Notes: generated by a model not told the origin, from the letters alone. A DNA stretch of 64,000 nt from CAKSHP01 sp045636325 (GCA_045636325.1 JAZTXH010000016.1:215948-279947); one strand, 5' to 3'; counted from the first letter of the stretch, positions 23,026 to 32,020 are shown. Program-made: numbers and translations.

Positions 23026-25713
23026 ATGGCTGTATTTAAGTGTAAAATATGCGGTGGAACGCTTGAAATCAACGTAGGCGAAACAGTTGCAACCTGTGAA
23101 TACTGCGGTACTAAACAGACATTACCTAAACTTGATGATGAGAAAAAAGCTAATCTGTTTGACAGGGCGAACCATTTTAGACGTAATAATGATTTTGACA
23201 AAGCGATGGGTATTTATGAGCAGATACTCAATGAAGATACAGAAGATGCGGAAAGTTATTGGTCTATTGTTCTGTGCAGATACGGTATTGAGTATGTAGA
23301 GGACCCCTCCTCTCGTAAGCGTGTTCCAACAGTAAACAGAGCGCAGTTTACTTCTGTTTTTGATGATGAAGATTATAAATCAGCAATTAAATATGCTGAC
23401 AGTTACCAGAAGAACATTTATGAAGCTGAAGCTGCAACTATAAACGAAATTCAAAAAGGTATTCTGGCAATATCCCAGAAAGAAGACCCTTTTGATGTAT
23501 TCATCTGTTATAAAGAAACAGATAATAACGGGCGTAGAACGCAGGATAGCGTTCTGGCAACAGAATTATATCATGAACTGACAAAAGAAGGATTTAAGGT
23601 ATTCTTTTCGCGTATCACCCTTGAAGATAAGCTAGGTGTGGCCTATGAGCCTTACATATTTGCTGCTCTCCACTCTGCAAAGGTTATGGTTGCACTTGGT
23701 ACAAAACCTGAACACTTTAACGCAGTATGGGTAAAAAATGAGTGGTCAAGATACCTTTCTCTTATCAAGAACGGTGCAAATAAGATTTTGATACCTGCTT
23801 ATCGTGATATGGACCCCTATGACCTGCCAGAAGAATTTTCTCACCTTCAGGCGCAGGATATGTCAAAGCTTGGCTTTATGCAGGACTTGGTAAGAGGCAT
23901 TAAAAAACTTGTATCAGCAGATACTTCGTCAGGTGTTAAAGAAACGGTTGTAGTTCAGAATGCTGCTTCGGGTAATGCATCTGCTTTGGTAAAGCGTGGT
24001 TTTCTTGCTCTTGAAGATGGTGAATGGGAAAAGGCTGATGAGTTCTTTGAACAGGCATTAAACCAAAATGCGGAAGATGCACAGGCTTACTTGGGTAAGT
24101 TGATGGCAGAGCTAAAAGTAAGTAAACAAGAAAATCTTATAGAGTGCAGAGAACCTTTTGAAAATATGAGCAACTATCAAAAGGCGGTAAGATTTGCAGA
24201 TGATAACTTAAAGAAAACCCTTAAAGGTTATGTACTATCAATATCAGAAAGAAACAAATTAGAGCAAACTCGTACTACATACGCATCAGCGATGCAGAAA
24301 ATGAAGACTGCCACAACAGAAGAAAGATTTTTGGCTGCTGCAACAGAGTTTGAATCAATCTCTGATTATAAAAACTCAAAGGAATTAGCAGAAGAATGTC
24401 GAAGAAAAATTGACGAAATAAGATTAAAGCTTCAAGAGGAATATGCCCAAAAAAAACTTGTAGAAGAAAACGAACGACTCGAACAAATTCGTATAGAAGA
24501 ACAGAAAAGAAACGAAAATGAGTTAAGAAAAAAGAAAAACCAAAAAATGACATTGATAATTACAGCGATTGTCGCTATTGTATTGATTTTTGCAATGGTG
24601 TTAAATATGGTTATTATTCCAAGTATAAAATACAGTGAAGCACAGGAACTTTTGGATAATGGAGATAATGTTCAAGCTGCACTAAAATTTGGTGAAATTA
24701 CAAAATATAAGGATTCAAAGGAAAAAAGTTTTAGTTTGTGGAATGAAATCATTCAAAAAGATACCATAAGAGCAGGAGATTATCGTGCTTTGGGGTTAAA
24801 AACAGATGGTACTGTTGTTGCTGTGGGCAATAATACTTGGGGAGAATGCGATGTAAACGATTGGACAGATATAGTAGCCATAGATTCAATACACGACCAT
24901 ACCATAGGGCTGAAATCTAATGGTACAGTTGTTGCTGTTGGAGATAGTTACGATGGTGAATGTGATGTTGACAAATGGACAGATATTGTTGCTATAAGTC
25001 TGGGGGGATATCATACATTTGGCTTAAAGGCAAATGGTACTGTTAAGTTTACAGAATACTTGGGTTGGAATAATAAATATGCAGATAAATGCGATGTCAG
25101 CGATTGGACAGATATTGTTGCCATAAGTGCAGGAAGTAACCATACAGTAGGGCTAAAAGTAGATGGTACTGTCGTGGCTACGGAATATTTTGGGAATCCT
25201 AAGTATTATAATGGTGAATGTGCTATTAACAAATGGACCGATATTATTGATATAAGTGCAGGTTCTGACTGGACAGTCGGTTTAAAAGCGGACGGCACCG
25301 TTATTGCAACGGGAGCTAATACCGATGATAGGTTGAATTTTAAAGGCTGGACAGATATTGTTGATGTAAGTATAGAAGACGATTATACGATAGGACTAAA
25401 GTCTAATGGTACAGTTGTTGCTACAGGTCGAAATGCTCATGGTCGATGCGACATAAACGATTGGACGAATATAGTAGCTATAGACACAGGATACTATCAT
25501 ACAGTTGGGTTGAAGGCAGATGGCACGGTTGTTGCTGTGGGATATAACGATAATGGTCGTTGTAATGTAAATAGTTGGACAGATATAGTAGCCATATATG
25601 CAGGGGACTATTATACGATTGGATTAAAATCAGATGGTACAATCGTTGTTGCGGGTGATGAGTATATTAGTCCATTTAATCCTGATAGTTGGACAAATAT
25701 TAAATTACCATAA
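23026..25713 (+). CDS. Zinc ribbon-TIR-transmembrane-RCC1 repeat protein
   Basis: An 895-residue multidomain protein. Residues 6-27 hold a CxxC/CxxC zinc ribbon, 42-85 a TPR-like helical repeat, and 155-285 a TIR domain (DVFICYKETD at 157). Glu239 in WVKNEW aligns with the catalytic Glu642 of SARM1, so NADase activity is likely. A TPR-like stretch and charged coiled coil (about 320-506) lead to one membrane helix (508-530, TLIITAIVAIVLIFAMVL). The rest, from about 590, is eight RCC1-like repeats (GLKxDGTVVAxG, WTDIV), probably a beta-propeller outside the membrane. The layout suggests an outside sensor wired to an intracellular NAD-cleaving effector. The function is inferred, not shown. Confidence 0.88.
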   Translation: MAVFKCKICGGTLEINVGETVATCEYCGTKQTLPKLDDEKKANLFDRANHFRRNNDFDKAMGIYEQILNEDTEDAESYWSIVLCRYGIEYVEDPSSRKRVPTVNRAQFTSVFDDEDYKSAIKYADSYQKNIYEAEAATINEIQKGILAISQKEDPFDVFICYKETDNNGRRTQDSVLATELYHELTKEGFKVFFSRITLEDKLGVAYEPYIFAALHSAKVMVALGTKPEHFNAVWVKNEWSRYLSLIKNGANKILIPAYRDMDPYDLPEEFSHLQAQDMSKLGFMQDLVRGIKKLVSADTSSGVKETVVVQNAASGNASALVKRGFLALEDGEWEKADEFFEQALNQNAEDAQAYLGKLMAELKVSKQENLIECREPFENMSNYQKAVRFADDNLKKTLKGYVLSISERNKLEQTRTTYASAMQKMKTATTEERFLAAATEFESISDYKNSKELAEECRRKIDEIRLKLQEEYAQKKLVEENERLEQIRIEEQKRNENELRKKKNQKMTLIITAIVAIVLIFAMVLNMVIIPSIKYSEAQELLDNGDNVQAALKFGEITKYKDSKEKSFSLWNEIIQKDTIRAGDYRALGLKTDGTVVAVGNNTWGECDVNDWTDIVAIDSIHDHTIGLKSNGTVVAVGDSYDGECDVDKWTDIVAISLGGYHTFGLKANGTVKFTEYLGWNNKYADKCDVSDWTDIVAISAGSNHTVGLKVDGTVVATEYFGNPKYYNGECAINKWTDIIDISAGSDWTVGLKADGTVIATGANTDDRLNFKGWTDIVDVSIEDDYTIGLKSNGTVVATGRNAHGRCDINDWTNIVAIDTGYYHTVGLKADGTVVAVGYNDNGRCNVNSWTDIVAIYAGDYYTIGLKSDGTIVVAGDEYISPFNPDSWTNIKLP

Positions 25714-25769
25714 TAAAATGCTGGTATAATATTGATAACCAAATCAACATATTATAGGAGGGATACAAT

Positions 25770-26951
25770 ATGTCAAAAATAGTAGATATAATTAAATACG
25801 AAGGTGACAACAGTACATTTATCTGGAAACACCCTTGTGAAGATTTTAATTTAATGTCACAACTTATTGTACACGAAAATCAGGAAGCAATATTCTTTAT
25901 GAACGGTCAGGCTCTTGATATGTTTGGCCCTGGAAGATACACTCTTGAAACACAGAACTTGCCCTTAATTGGCAAAGTTTTAACTCTTGCAACAGGTGGA
26001 GAAACGCCTTTCCATTGTGAAGTGTATTTTATAAACAAAACAGAGCAGATGTCTATTAAATGGGGTACTGACAGTAAAGTTCAGTATGTAGAACCTACTT
26101 ATGGCTTTCCCCTCTCTATTGGAGCAAGCGGTGAGATGAGCCTTCGTGCAGAAGATAGCAGGAAGCTGCTTTTAAAACTTGTAGGTACTGAAAACTTTTT
26201 AGGTCAGCAGAAGTTAGTGAGCTTCTTCAGGTCATTCCTGATGACAAATGTTAAGACCTATATTGCACAGGTCTTAAAAGCGAAAAGCATCAATATCTTT
26301 GAAATTGATGAACACCTGACTACTTTCTCAAGCGAAATTAAAAAGCTACTTATTTCAGATTTTGCTGACTACGGTGTAAGTCTTGAACAGTTCTTTGTTA
26401 CAACCATTCTAAAACCCGATGGCGACAAGCAATACGAGAAGTTCAAAGAACTTCATTTCAGACAATATGCGGACATTGCAGAAGCAAAATTAAAGCAGCA
26501 GACAGATATTATCTATGCACAGACTGAGGCACAAAAGGTTGTTATCGATTCACAGGCACAGGCAACAAAGCGTGCTCAGGAAGGTTATACATATCAGCAG
26601 GAACGCGGGTTTGACGTTGCTGAAAAAGTGGCACAAAACGAGGCCGTTGGTGAGTTTACCAATATGGGTGTAGGCTTTGGAACAATGGCTGGCGTTGGTG
26701 GTGCTGTTGGTGGTATGGTTGGCGGTATGATGAACGATGCAATGGGTGCTGCAATGAACCCAAGCACTCCTGCTCAATCAGTACAGGCTTTCTGTGATAA
26801 TTGTGGTGCGAAGCTCAATCAAGGCTCTGCGTTCTGTGAAGAATGCGGAACTCCTGTGGTGAAGTCCAATAAAACTTGCATAAATTGTGGTTATGAATTC
26901 GAGAGACCAGGAAAGTTCTGCCCTAAATGCGGCACAAAACGGGAGGGATAA
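25770..26951 (+). CDS. SPFH-domain protein with zinc ribbons (YdjI-like)
   Basis: A 393-residue protein of the 'virion core protein' SPFH group, to which B. subtilis YdjI belongs. Residues 1-270 form the SPFH region (FIWKHPCEDFNLMSQLIVHE at the start), then a glutamine-rich coiled coil, a Gly/Met-rich linker (GVGGAVGGMVGGMMND) and two C-terminal zinc ribbons (FCDNCGAKLN..FCEECG, CINCGYEF..FCPKCG). YdjI works with zinc-ribbon membrane proteins and PspA in membrane stress. Here it follows the TIR protein by 56 nt behind AGGAGGGA, so it may provide the membrane scaffold for that protein. The role in this operon is inference. Confidence 0.88.
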   Translation: MSKIVDIIKYEGDNSTFIWKHPCEDFNLMSQLIVHENQEAIFFMNGQALDMFGPGRYTLETQNLPLIGKVLTLATGGETPFHCEVYFINKTEQMSIKWGTDSKVQYVEPTYGFPLSIGASGEMSLRAEDSRKLLLKLVGTENFLGQQKLVSFFRSFLMTNVKTYIAQVLKAKSINIFEIDEHLTTFSSEIKKLLISDFADYGVSLEQFFVTTILKPDGDKQYEKFKELHFRQYADIAEAKLKQQTDIIYAQTEAQKVVIDSQAQATKRAQEGYTYQQERGFDVAEKVAQNEAVGEFTNMGVGFGTMAGVGGAVGGMVGGMMNDAMGAAMNPSTPAQSVQAFCDNCGAKLNQGSAFCEECGTPVVKSNKTCINCGYEFERPGKFCPKCGTKREG

Positions 26952-26956
26952 TTGTC

Positions 26957-27649
26957 ATGACAAAAACATTTAAATTTTATTTAGGGATATGGGCAATATG
27001 CTTTGCTATGTTTAATGTTATCGCTTTCGTTACCCCTGCGGTAAACAATATCTCTATGCCGTCGTTTTGGATAGGTTACCTGTTTATTGTTTTATCATTT
27101 GTGGGTAATATCATAGTTGCTAAGATTGCCTTTAAAACAGAGAACTTGAAAAAGATGTTTTATAATATGCCCTTAATCGTCATTGGCTACACAGGCCTTA
27201 TGGCTATGTTGGTAATAGGAGCGTTAGGAATGATTATTCCGTCATTCCCAATGTGGATAAGCACAACTCTGTGCGTTCTGATTGCAGGGTTTACTGCAAT
27301 GGCTGTTATGGTTGCGTGCTTTGCAGTTGGAGTAGTTACTAAAATTGATGAAAAAGTCGCAATAAAAACTTTTTTCATTAAATCATTGACTGCTGATGCT
27401 GAACACCTGCTGTCTTATGTGAAGTCTGACGAATTAAAAGCTATATGTAAAAAAGCATATGAAGCAATAAGATATAGCGACCCAATGAGCAATGTGATGT
27501 TGTCAGATATTGATGAGCAGATACAAAGTCAGTTCTCTGAATTTGAAACAAGTGTCCGTGAAGACGACATTGAAGTGGCTACCAAAATCAGCGAAGAGCT
27601 GATTGCACTTATTGATAAAAGAAATAAAAAATGTAAACTTCTTAAGTAA
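26957..27649 (+). CDS. Membrane protein of the TIR/SPFH operon
   Basis: A 230-residue protein with four probable membrane helices in its first 135 residues (FYLGIWAICFAMFNVIAFV, a second near 35-55, MPLIVIGYTGLMAMLVIGA, and LCVLIAGFTAMAVMVACF) and a soluble, acidic, helical C-terminal domain. I do not recognise the family. The ATG at 26957 follows GGGAGGG, 5 nt after the SPFH stop, so translation is coupled. Its place between the SPFH and zinc-ribbon membrane proteins suggests it is part of the same membrane complex. Confidence 0.75.
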   Translation: MTKTFKFYLGIWAICFAMFNVIAFVTPAVNNISMPSFWIGYLFIVLSFVGNIIVAKIAFKTENLKKMFYNMPLIVIGYTGLMAMLVIGALGMIIPSFPMWISTTLCVLIAGFTAMAVMVACFAVGVVTKIDEKVAIKTFFIKSLTADAEHLLSYVKSDELKAICKKAYEAIRYSDPMSNVMLSDIDEQIQSQFSEFETSVREDDIEVATKISEELIALIDKRNKKCKLLK

Positions 27650-27670
27650 TCTGCAATAAGGAGAAACATT

Positions 27671-28246
27671 ATGGAATTAAAAAAGATGAGATGTGAAAAT
27701 TGCGGCTCTATGCTTGATATTGCAGATGGCGTATTATTCTGCTCACATTGCGGAGAAAAACTTATCCTTGATGACGAGGCTCAAAATATAAACATTACAT
27801 ACAAGGACGAGGCGCGTATAAAGGAAAATGAAGCCAGAATTAAAGAAAGCGAAGCTAACGAAAGAGTACGCATAAAGGAAATTGAAAAAGAAGAACGTGA
27901 AAATAAAAGAGATACAAAAATAGGCTTAATTGCTGGTTTGGGTATTCCTTTGGCAATTATTCTTGCTATTGTATTGTATTTCTCGATTAGCGGCGGTGTT
28001 GCAAAACATCAGGGAAAAATATCAGCAGGAAATTGTAGTGATTACGTTGATAAAAACTATGAAGTCGTTGTAATGCAGTTTGAAGAATTAGGGTTTGATA
28101 ACATAGTAACAATTGATTTAGATGATGCTGGTTTGTTCTGGAACAAAGACGGTACAGTTGAAAGCGTGTCTATTGCAGGAAACTCATCATTTGAAAGTAT
28201 TCACTATTTTTACCCAACGGATAAAGTGATAATTTCTTATCATTAA
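27671..28246 (+). CDS. Zinc-ribbon single-pass membrane protein
   Basis: A 191-residue protein. Residues 7-33 are a zinc ribbon (CENCGSMLD..LFCSHCGEKL), 45-80 a highly charged helix (KENEARIKESEANERVR), about 82-105 one membrane helix (IGLIAGLGIPLAIILAIVLYF), and the rest a small extracytoplasmic domain (NYEVVVMQFEELGFDNI). The last domain resembles the PASTA-like repeat seen in clostridial zinc-ribbon proteins, weakly. The architecture recalls YdjG, which anchors the PspA/YdjI system in B. subtilis. The gene sits 21 nt after the upstream gene. Confidence 0.78.
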   Translation: MELKKMRCENCGSMLDIADGVLFCSHCGEKLILDDEAQNINITYKDEARIKENEARIKESEANERVRIKEIEKEERENKRDTKIGLIAGLGIPLAIILAIVLYFSISGGVAKHQGKISAGNCSDYVDKNYEVVVMQFEELGFDNIVTIDLDDAGLFWNKDGTVESVSIAGNSSFESIHYFYPTDKVIISYH

Positions 28247-28266
28247 ATTATAAAGGAGATTATGAA

Positions 28267-29412
28267 ATGGCAATGATAGCGGCAAAATGCACAAATTGCG
28301 GAGCGAATATTCAGGTTGATGAAACCAAAGAGGCAGGTATTTGCGAATCATGTGGTACTGCTTTTATCACTGAAAAAGCAATTAATAATTATATAGTTAA
28401 CAACACTTATAATATTGATAATGCAAATATTGTTCTTCCTCAAAAGAATATTAATAATTTAATAAATTTAGGTAATGAAGAGTATAGGAACAGACGTTAT
28501 ACCAATGCAGATAAATATTACAGAGAGGTATTAGAAATTGACAATTCAAATTATGAATGTAATTTTAAACGCTTTTTGTGTCTTGCGCAAGAGAAAAACG
28601 ACCAATACCATAATTCATATATGAATGAAATGGTAGAGAAATTACAAGGTTATCTGCAAAAAACTAATTCAAACGAAGCATTAACCAAAGAACAAAAAGA
28701 AGAATACATAGGTTTTGCTTGCGATGAATGTCTAAGTATAGTAATGAAAGATTATTGTTTGGGTAGAGATGAATGTTTGGTTTCGGGAAAGTTAAAAAAA
28801 CCTGATGGAATATATACTATTTCCACCGTTTGCGGAAACACATATATAGGACTTTTCGAGTTGTTGGATGTTATGGAATCATATTTAACTAAATATGATT
28901 CCGTTGAAAAAAATTGGAAAATGTACTGTATGTATATAGAAACAGTAATGGAAACTTGTTGTAAAAAATATCAATGTGTAACCGATAATCAGTGCTATGG
29001 TAAAAGTGCCAGCGGTGCTGAACATGTATATGAAGCAGGGAAAAAATTAAAGAAATATGCGATTAAAGTAAATCCGACATACAATCTTCCCTCTACGCTC
29101 GTTTCTCCCAAAGAAGGAGGAACTGGTTGTGAAGTGAGTAATGGCTGCTATGTGGCTACCTGTGTTTATGGCTCTTATGATTGTCCTCAGGTTTGGACCC
29201 TTCGTCGTTTTAGAGATAACACACTTGCAGAAACTATGCTGGGTAGAGCCTTTATTCGTACATACTACGCAATTAGTCCTACTCTTGTAAGATGGTTTGG
29301 TGATACATCTTGGTTCAAGAAGATGTGGAAAGGCACACTTGACAGAATGGTATCTAAACTGCAATCAAACGGTGTTGAAGATACACCTTATCAGGATAGA
29401 AATTGGAGATAA
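28267..29412 (+). CDS. Zinc ribbon, TPR-like, CFI-box C-terminal protein
   Basis: A 381-residue protein with an N-terminal zinc ribbon (CTNCGANIQ..ICESCGTAFI, residues 9-31), TPR-like helices around 65-110 (NLGNEEYRNRRYTNADKYYREVL), and a C-terminal CFI-box domain: CYVATCVYGSYDCPQVWTLR, then FRDNTLAETMLGRAF and YYAISPTLV. CFI-box domains occur at the ends of zinc-ribbon proteins, and their role is unknown. It starts 20 nt after the previous gene behind AAAGGAG and is followed by the SIR2-like gene. The shared zinc ribbons across four operon members suggest that the proteins assemble together. Confidence 0.85.
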   Translation: MAMIAAKCTNCGANIQVDETKEAGICESCGTAFITEKAINNYIVNNTYNIDNANIVLPQKNINNLINLGNEEYRNRRYTNADKYYREVLEIDNSNYECNFKRFLCLAQEKNDQYHNSYMNEMVEKLQGYLQKTNSNEALTKEQKEEYIGFACDECLSIVMKDYCLGRDECLVSGKLKKPDGIYTISTVCGNTYIGLFELLDVMESYLTKYDSVEKNWKMYCMYIETVMETCCKKYQCVTDNQCYGKSASGAEHVYEAGKKLKKYAIKVNPTYNLPSTLVSPKEGGTGCEVSNGCYVATCVYGSYDCPQVWTLRRFRDNTLAETMLGRAFIRTYYAISPTLVRWFGDTSWFKKMWKGTLDRMVSKLQSNGVEDTPYQDRNWR

Positions 29413-29423
29413 CGGGGTTGAAT

Positions 29424-30509
29424 ATGAACAATGATTATCCAACAGGAAAAGATTTATATGATTTTGAGTACGGTATGAAAAACAGTCCTCATGTGGTGCT
29501 TTTAGGGGCAGGTGCGAGTTGCGCTGCTATTCCTAACGGTGATAAATACGGCAAAAAAATATCAGCGATGAGTGGCTTTATTGACAAGCTGGGTTTATCA
29601 GATGTTCTTGAAGATATTTCACTTAAAACAACATCTGATAATCTGGAAGAAATATATATGGAATTAGATGAGCGAAGTTCAACTGAACCTGATTGTATGA
29701 GTGCAAAAATAGAATTGGAAAATCGTATCAGGAACTATATGTTAGAATTTGAATTACCTGATACACCTACCATATATGATTTTTTGTTGATGAGTTTAAC
29801 ATCGAAGGACATTATAGCAACATTTAACTGGGACCCCTTGTTAGTTCAAGCGATTTCAAGAGCATATGAATATACCGATAATTTGCCTAACATTGCCTTT
29901 TTGCATGGCAATGTTGCGGTTGGTTTTTGTGAAAAAGATAATGTTATGGGTAATGTAGGTTATCCATGTAGATGCGGTGAAATACTTAAACCAACTCAAC
30001 TTTTATTCCCAATCAAAAAGAAGGACTATGCAAGTGATGCGGCGATTGCTAAATCGTGGAAGTCTTTGAAGAATGCACTAAAAGCTGCGTATATGGTAAC
30101 AATATTTGGGTATAGTGCTCCCAAAAGCGATGCAGAGGCTATTTCTATGCTGAAAGAAGCTTGGGGTGATTTAAAGGATAGAGATTTAGAAGAAATTGAA
30201 ATCATTGACCTACGCCCAGAAGATGAAGTTGTTGCATCGTGGGATGAGTTCATTCATACCCACCATTATAAGTACTCAAACTCATTCTTTGAAAGTTCGC
30301 TTGGGCGTTTTCCGCGCAGGACTTGTGAAGCAAATTTTGATATGTTTATGAACAATTGGTTTACGGATGGCAGTAATGGTTTCAAAGAAGGTATGGGATT
30401 TAGTGATATTGATAGATTGACCTATAAACTTATTGCAGAAGAAAATGAGAAAAAAGGTACAAGAAAAATGCTTTCAAATCCCTACAAAGGCAGACCTGAT
30501 AAGCGATGA
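29424..30509 (+). CDS. SIR2-like domain protein
   Basis: A 361-residue protein with SIR2-superfamily motifs: the nucleotide loop VVLLGAGASCA (GAGAS at residues 28-32), TFNWDPLL (Asn135, Asp137; the NAD-binding TxNxDxL), and LHGN (His161, the catalytic His). SIR2 domains in defence systems such as Thoeris, DSR and AVAST destroy NAD+ when phage is sensed. A second half (170-361) of mixed fold has no recognised domain. The start is ATG 29424, 6 nt after GGGG; a TTG at 29403 would overlap the previous gene. It closes the operon before a strong terminator. NAD-cleaving activity is inferred from the motifs. Confidence 0.82.
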   Translation: MNNDYPTGKDLYDFEYGMKNSPHVVLLGAGASCAAIPNGDKYGKKISAMSGFIDKLGLSDVLEDISLKTTSDNLEEIYMELDERSSTEPDCMSAKIELENRIRNYMLEFELPDTPTIYDFLLMSLTSKDIIATFNWDPLLVQAISRAYEYTDNLPNIAFLHGNVAVGFCEKDNVMGNVGYPCRCGEILKPTQLLFPIKKKDYASDAAIAKSWKSLKNALKAAYMVTIFGYSAPKSDAEAISMLKEAWGDLKDRDLEEIEIIDLRPEDEVVASWDEFIHTHHYKYSNSFFESSLGRFPRRTCEANFDMFMNNWFTDGSNGFKEGMGFSDIDRLTYKLIAEENEKKGTRKMLSNPYKGRPDKR

Positions 30510-30562
30510 GTTTCTAACTTATTTATGAAACCTTAAATATTTTACATAATTTAATACCAATT

Positions 30563-30598
30563 CGGGAGCAGGTCGTACGACCTGCTCCCGTTCTATTT
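30563..30598 (+). terminator. Terminator of the TIR/SPFH/SIR2 operon
   Basis: Perfect 28-bp palindrome (arms CGGGAGCAGGTCG / CGACCTGCTCCCG), followed by TTCTATTT. Confidence 0.8.
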
Positions 30599-30676
30599 AC
30601 AATCATAAATATTGTTATATCAATCCGTATAATTTTTTCAATTACAAAGCGGCAAATAATTTGCATAATTTAACAT

Positions 30677-30701
30677 AAAGAATAATTAGTGGGTATAAAA
30701 T
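30677..30701 (+). repeat. Dispersed element motif, copy 4
   Basis: AATAATTAGTGGGTATAAAA within the copy. No supported gene follows; the gap 30510-31158 holds only this, hairpins and direct repeats. Confidence 0.6.
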
Positions 30702-30846
30702 TATGGAACAGTTGATGTGATTGTCGATGTGAATAAAAGTACAGTTCCGCATCGTAAAGTGCCAATTATTTTACATAATCTGATATAAAATTCAAAGCGT
30801 CTGGTTTTTCATCACTAAAAAGCAAACCACTCTTTTTATTAAAAAA

Positions 30847-30878
30847 CGGGTATGAAAAACCGTAAACTTTCATACCCG
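30847..30878. terminator. Hairpin
   Basis: Stem CGGGTATGAAA / TTTCATACCCG with a 10-base loop, flanked by A/T-rich runs on both sides; could act in either direction. Confidence 0.55.
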
Positions 30879-30904
30879 AAAATTTATTAAAATCTACTCA
30901 AAAA

Positions 30905-30943
30905 ATGCCGCATCCAAAAGCCTGATATTGCGGCATCATTTTT
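30905..30943. terminator. Hairpin with T-rich tail
   Basis: Stem ATGCCGCA / TGCGGCAT with a 16-base interior and CATTTTT tail on the plus strand and TTTTTT on the minus strand; probably ends transcripts from the minus-strand resolvase gene. Confidence 0.6.
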
Positions 30944-31006
30944 CTGGACACAACTTATAAAACATTCCTACAGCGTGCATGAAAAGTCTGGACACGATTT
31001 ATAAAA
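30943..31006. repeat. Direct repeats near the resolvase gene
   Basis: TCTGGACACAACTTATAAAA (30943-30962) and TCTGGACACGATTTATAAAA (30987-31006), 44 bp apart, with a third partial TTGGACAGATTTT after them. They lie 150-215 bp past the 3' end of the small serine recombinase gene and could be its recombination or control sites. Confidence 0.5.
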
Positions 31007-31158
31007 AGTTTGGACAGATTTTAGCTTTCAAAATATTTGAAGATTTTTAATGATTAAGCAGGTCTGCTCTCCTGGCTTAATGGACTGAATAAAATTAGAT
31101 GAAAACAATCTGCAAAAATCTTTAATTTTGATGCTAAAATGCTTATATTACAATCTTT

Positions 31159-31767
31159 TTATGAAACTGCTGTTTGTTTTGGTATTACAGGCTTTTCGAG
31201 AGATTCGCTTTTTTCGTATTCATCGAACAGTTTATTGAGTGTAGGCCTACTTACACCTAATTTTTTCGCAAGTTTCCCCTTTGATATTTTCCTACTCATA
31301 TAGTCTTGATAATGGATATCAAAATCTTCTATCTTGATGGGCTTTCTTCCCTTATAAACTCCACGCTTTTTGGCCTCTTTTATCCCGTCTGCCTGACGCT
31401 CGCGGATGTTTTCGCGTTCGAGTTCGGCGCAACACCCAAGAATAGAACAGAAAAATTTTGCAGTTTTATCGTTGTCGGAGATTGTAATATTTTCTTTAAT
31501 AGAAGTAAGTTTTACTTTTTTCTCAATGAGTATATCAATAATTTCTAACATATGTTTAAGTGACCTTGATATTCTCGAAAATGAATAAATATAAATGTGG
31601 TCTCCCTCACGAACAAAATTTAGCATTTCTTGTAATTGTGGTCTATCCATATTTTTACCACTAATCTTTTCTTCAAAAATACGTTCAGGTTTATATGGTT
31701 CAATACTTGCTCTCTGCATTTCTAAATTTTGTGTATCAGAACTAACTCTAATGTAGGAAACAATCAT
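31159..31767 (-). CDS. Small serine recombinase (resolvase/invertase)
   Basis: A 202-residue site-specific recombinase of the resolvase-invertase group. The catalytic serine is in YIRVSSD (residues 5-11), the arginine-bearing motif YSFSRISRSLKHM lies near 60-72, and a helix-turn-helix close to the C-terminus (ISKGKLAKKLGVSRPTLNKLFDEYE) binds DNA. The length and tail are those of Tn3-type resolvases and plasmid multimer resolvases, clearly distinct from the large recombinase at 34549. It faces the opposite direction to nearly all other element genes. It may resolve dimers, invert a segment or act on its own sites; direct repeats downstream are candidates. Confidence 0.9.
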   Translation of the reverse strand: MIVSYIRVSSDTQNLEMQRASIEPYKPERIFEEKISGKNMDRPQLQEMLNFVREGDHIYIYSFSRISRSLKHMLEIIDILIEKKVKLTSIKENITISDNDKTAKFFCSILGCCAELERENIRERQADGIKEAKKRGVYKGRKPIKIEDFDIHYQDYMSRKISKGKLAKKLGVSRPTLNKLFDEYEKSESLEKPVIPKQTAVS

Positions 31768-31995
31768 ACCACTTATTTAACTCCTTTGCTTTTGTTGGTC
31801 ACAGTGTAACTCTTCAGTATGCCTTTCGTCAAGCTAAAGTTAACTTGGTTTACAAATCGTAAAGAAATGTGAAAAACAACCCTATTTTTAATAGTTTTTC
31901 TGGGTGTTATGACAGTTAAAGTTAGAGTATAGTCTATTTTTACGGAAAAGCCATTGCCTTTTCATCGCAAATAGAGTATACTAAAAATAAACTAT

Positions 31996-32020
31996 AATGA
32001 ATAAAAAGTGGGTATAATAT
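31996..32020 (+). repeat. Dispersed element motif, copy 5
   Basis: AATAAAAAGTGGGTATAAT; the last bases abut the ATG at 32019. In this copy the motif ends in a perfect TATAAT. Confidence 0.5.

Noticed and set aside
30711..30786. Short coding-like stretch after the fourth motif copy
   Set aside because: The only ATG frame stops after five codons, and the longer frame has no start; perhaps a remnant.
16484..32020. CRISPR array
   Set aside because: The five 25-bp copies lie kilobases apart rather than in a regular array, and no cas gene is seen.
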